Assembly: GCA_018053685.1 (NCBI GenBank)
Contig: JAGPKW010000042.1
Location: forward strand, 1-7,061
Source: Patescibacteria group bacterium
Lineage (GTDB): Bacteria; Patescibacteriota; Patescibacteriia; JAGPKW01
DNA: 7,061 nucleotides
Reading direction: 5' to 3'
The notes under the pieces were generated by a model. The model saw only the letters and a list, made by a program, of their open reading frames with translations, had not been told where the DNA came from and did not search any database. Shown here one piece after another: positions 6,745-7,061 of the stretch. Positions within the stretch are counted from its first letter, which is position 1. Every line of letters starts with the position of its first letter. The position numbers and the translations under genes are program-made.

Positions 6745-6950
6745 TTAATATTAAATATAATTTTAACACAAAATTTTATTTATAATTTGAATAATTACAT
6801 AAAAAATGATATTTATTAATAAAAAATGTATAGTAATATACAAATATTTACATAAAAAAGGCTGTAATGCTAATAAAATATATATAATCGTTTTACAAAT
6901 AGACTAATGTGCTTATGTTTAATACTCTAGACATTATTATCTTTTATCTC
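6745..6950 (-). promoter_or_regulatory. 206-bp AT-rich intergenic region, presumed crtB operon promoter
   Basis: This is the only sizeable gap in the window and lies directly upstream of the first operon gene, so a promoter is expected here. No textbook Bacteroidota promoter (TTTG, 17-20 bp, TAnnTTTG) is visible. The nearest approach on the minus strand is TTTG at 6899-6896 followed after 13 bp by TATATTTT at 6882-6875, which has the wrong spacing and one mismatch. A second one-mismatch -7 element, AATATTTG, ends at 6841. No coding frame, tRNA or convincing hairpin terminator for the upstream ABC ATPase gene was found. The promoter role rests on position, not on a recognised box. Confidence 0.4.
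6795..6859. repeat. Direct repeats containing A6 tracts upstream of crtB
   Basis: On the plus strand TTACATAAAAAA occurs exactly twice, at 6795-6806 and 6848-6859. The shorter ATAAAAAATG occurs at 6799-6808 and 6819-6828. The three A6 tracts start at 6801, 6821 and 6854, that is 20 and 33 bp apart, close to two and three helical turns. This could mean curved DNA or repeated protein-binding sites, but in sequence this AT-rich short repeats also arise by chance. Confidence 0.4.
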
Positions 6951-7061
6951 TCATACCATTTCTGCAAAGACACCATCTTCGCATTTGAAAGTTTTCTGTG
7001 GATAAGACTGTATAGATAATAAATCATGTGTAGCCATTATAATAGCTCGATTATTATTTTT
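6951..7061 (-). CDS. ABC transporter ATPase, C-terminal 36 codons (FtsE/LolD type)
   Basis: I translated this by hand from the window edge to a TGA at 6953-6951. The fragment contains A-I-I-M-A-T-H-D (residues 6-13), the H-loop region of an ABC ATPase with the switch histidine at 12. It is followed by S-Y-P-Q-K-T-F-K-C-E-D-G (19-30), the short tail found after the H-loop. The Y/F-P-x-x-T/R-x-K-C-E-x-G tail resembles Bacteroidota FtsE, the ATPase that works with FtsX in cell-wall remodelling at division; LolD-type ATPases are the alternative. Walker A, Walker B and signature motifs lie outside the window. It is a separate unit from the carotenoid genes, 206 bp away, though on the same strand. 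Confidence 0.75.
   Translation of the reverse strand, partial: KNNNRAIIMATHDLLSIQSYPQKTFKCEDGVFAEMV

Noticed and set aside
6841..6868. Inverted repeat TTACA/TGTAA on the minus strand around CCTTTTTT
   Set aside because: A 5-bp A/T-rich stem with a 10-base loop is expected by chance here, and the T-run lies in the loop rather than after the stem.
6866..6950. Possible terminator for the upstream ABC ATPase gene
   Set aside because: Only weak pairings such as TAATGT (6905-6910) with ACATTA (6931-6936) around a 20-base loop were found, with no GC-rich stem followed by a T-run.
1..7061. CRISPR array, tRNA, rRNA, insertion sequence or phage genes
   Set aside because: No regularly spaced repeats, no tRNA-like cloverleaf in the one gap, no transposase motifs and no terminal inverted repeats were seen; coding sequence fills nearly the whole window.

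Overview
The window is a very AT-rich stretch of bacterial DNA carrying a compact, single-strand carotenoid gene cluster; every gene reads on the minus strand. The organism is most likely a member of the Bacteroidota. The reasons are the low GC content, starts preceded by A/T-rich sequence with no Shine-Dalgarno motif, the style of the signal peptide (hydrophobic stretch then F-S-Q-N), and the combination of gene families. This is a judgement from pattern; no species can be named. Stops are TAA and TGA, so the standard genetic code fits.

Layout in transcription order (high to low coordinates). At 6951-7061 is the last 36 codons of an FtsE/LolD-type ABC ATPase. A 206-bp AT-rich gap (6745-6950) follows, the only sizeable non-coding stretch and the likely promoter region. 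Then comes one nearly gapless run: phytoene synthase crtB (5899-6744), type I isopentenyl-diphosphate isomerase idi (5350-5895), a Blc-like lipocalin lipoprotein (4810-5334), a CruF-type DUF422 carotenoid membrane protein (4139-4798), a PlsC-like acyltransferase (3522-4142), a family 2 glycosyltransferase of CruG/CrtQ type (2431-3522), an exported TPR protein (1727-2458), a CrtI-family carotene desaturase (246-1727), and the first 79 codons of a DsrE-family protein (1-239, running off the window). Gaps are 3, 15 and 11 bp, followed by overlaps of 4, 1, 28 and 1 bp, then a 6-bp gap before the DsrE gene. This is the layout of one polycistronic, translationally coupled operon.

How the genes fit together: Idi balances IPP and DMAPP for prenyl diphosphate synthesis, CrtB condenses two GGPP to phytoene, and the CrtI-type enzyme desaturates it. 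The CruF-like protein probably hydrates an end group to a tertiary alcohol, the glycosyltransferase would put a sugar on that hydroxyl, and the acyltransferase could esterify the sugar. No lycopene cyclase, ketolase or ring hydroxylase is in the window, so the visible genes suggest an acyclic or half-cyclic hydroxylated carotenoid glycoside ester, a membrane-embedded pigment. The lipocalin and the exported TPR protein are the unexplained members: both carry export signals, and they may handle or organise the finished pigment outside the inner membrane. That last point is inference.
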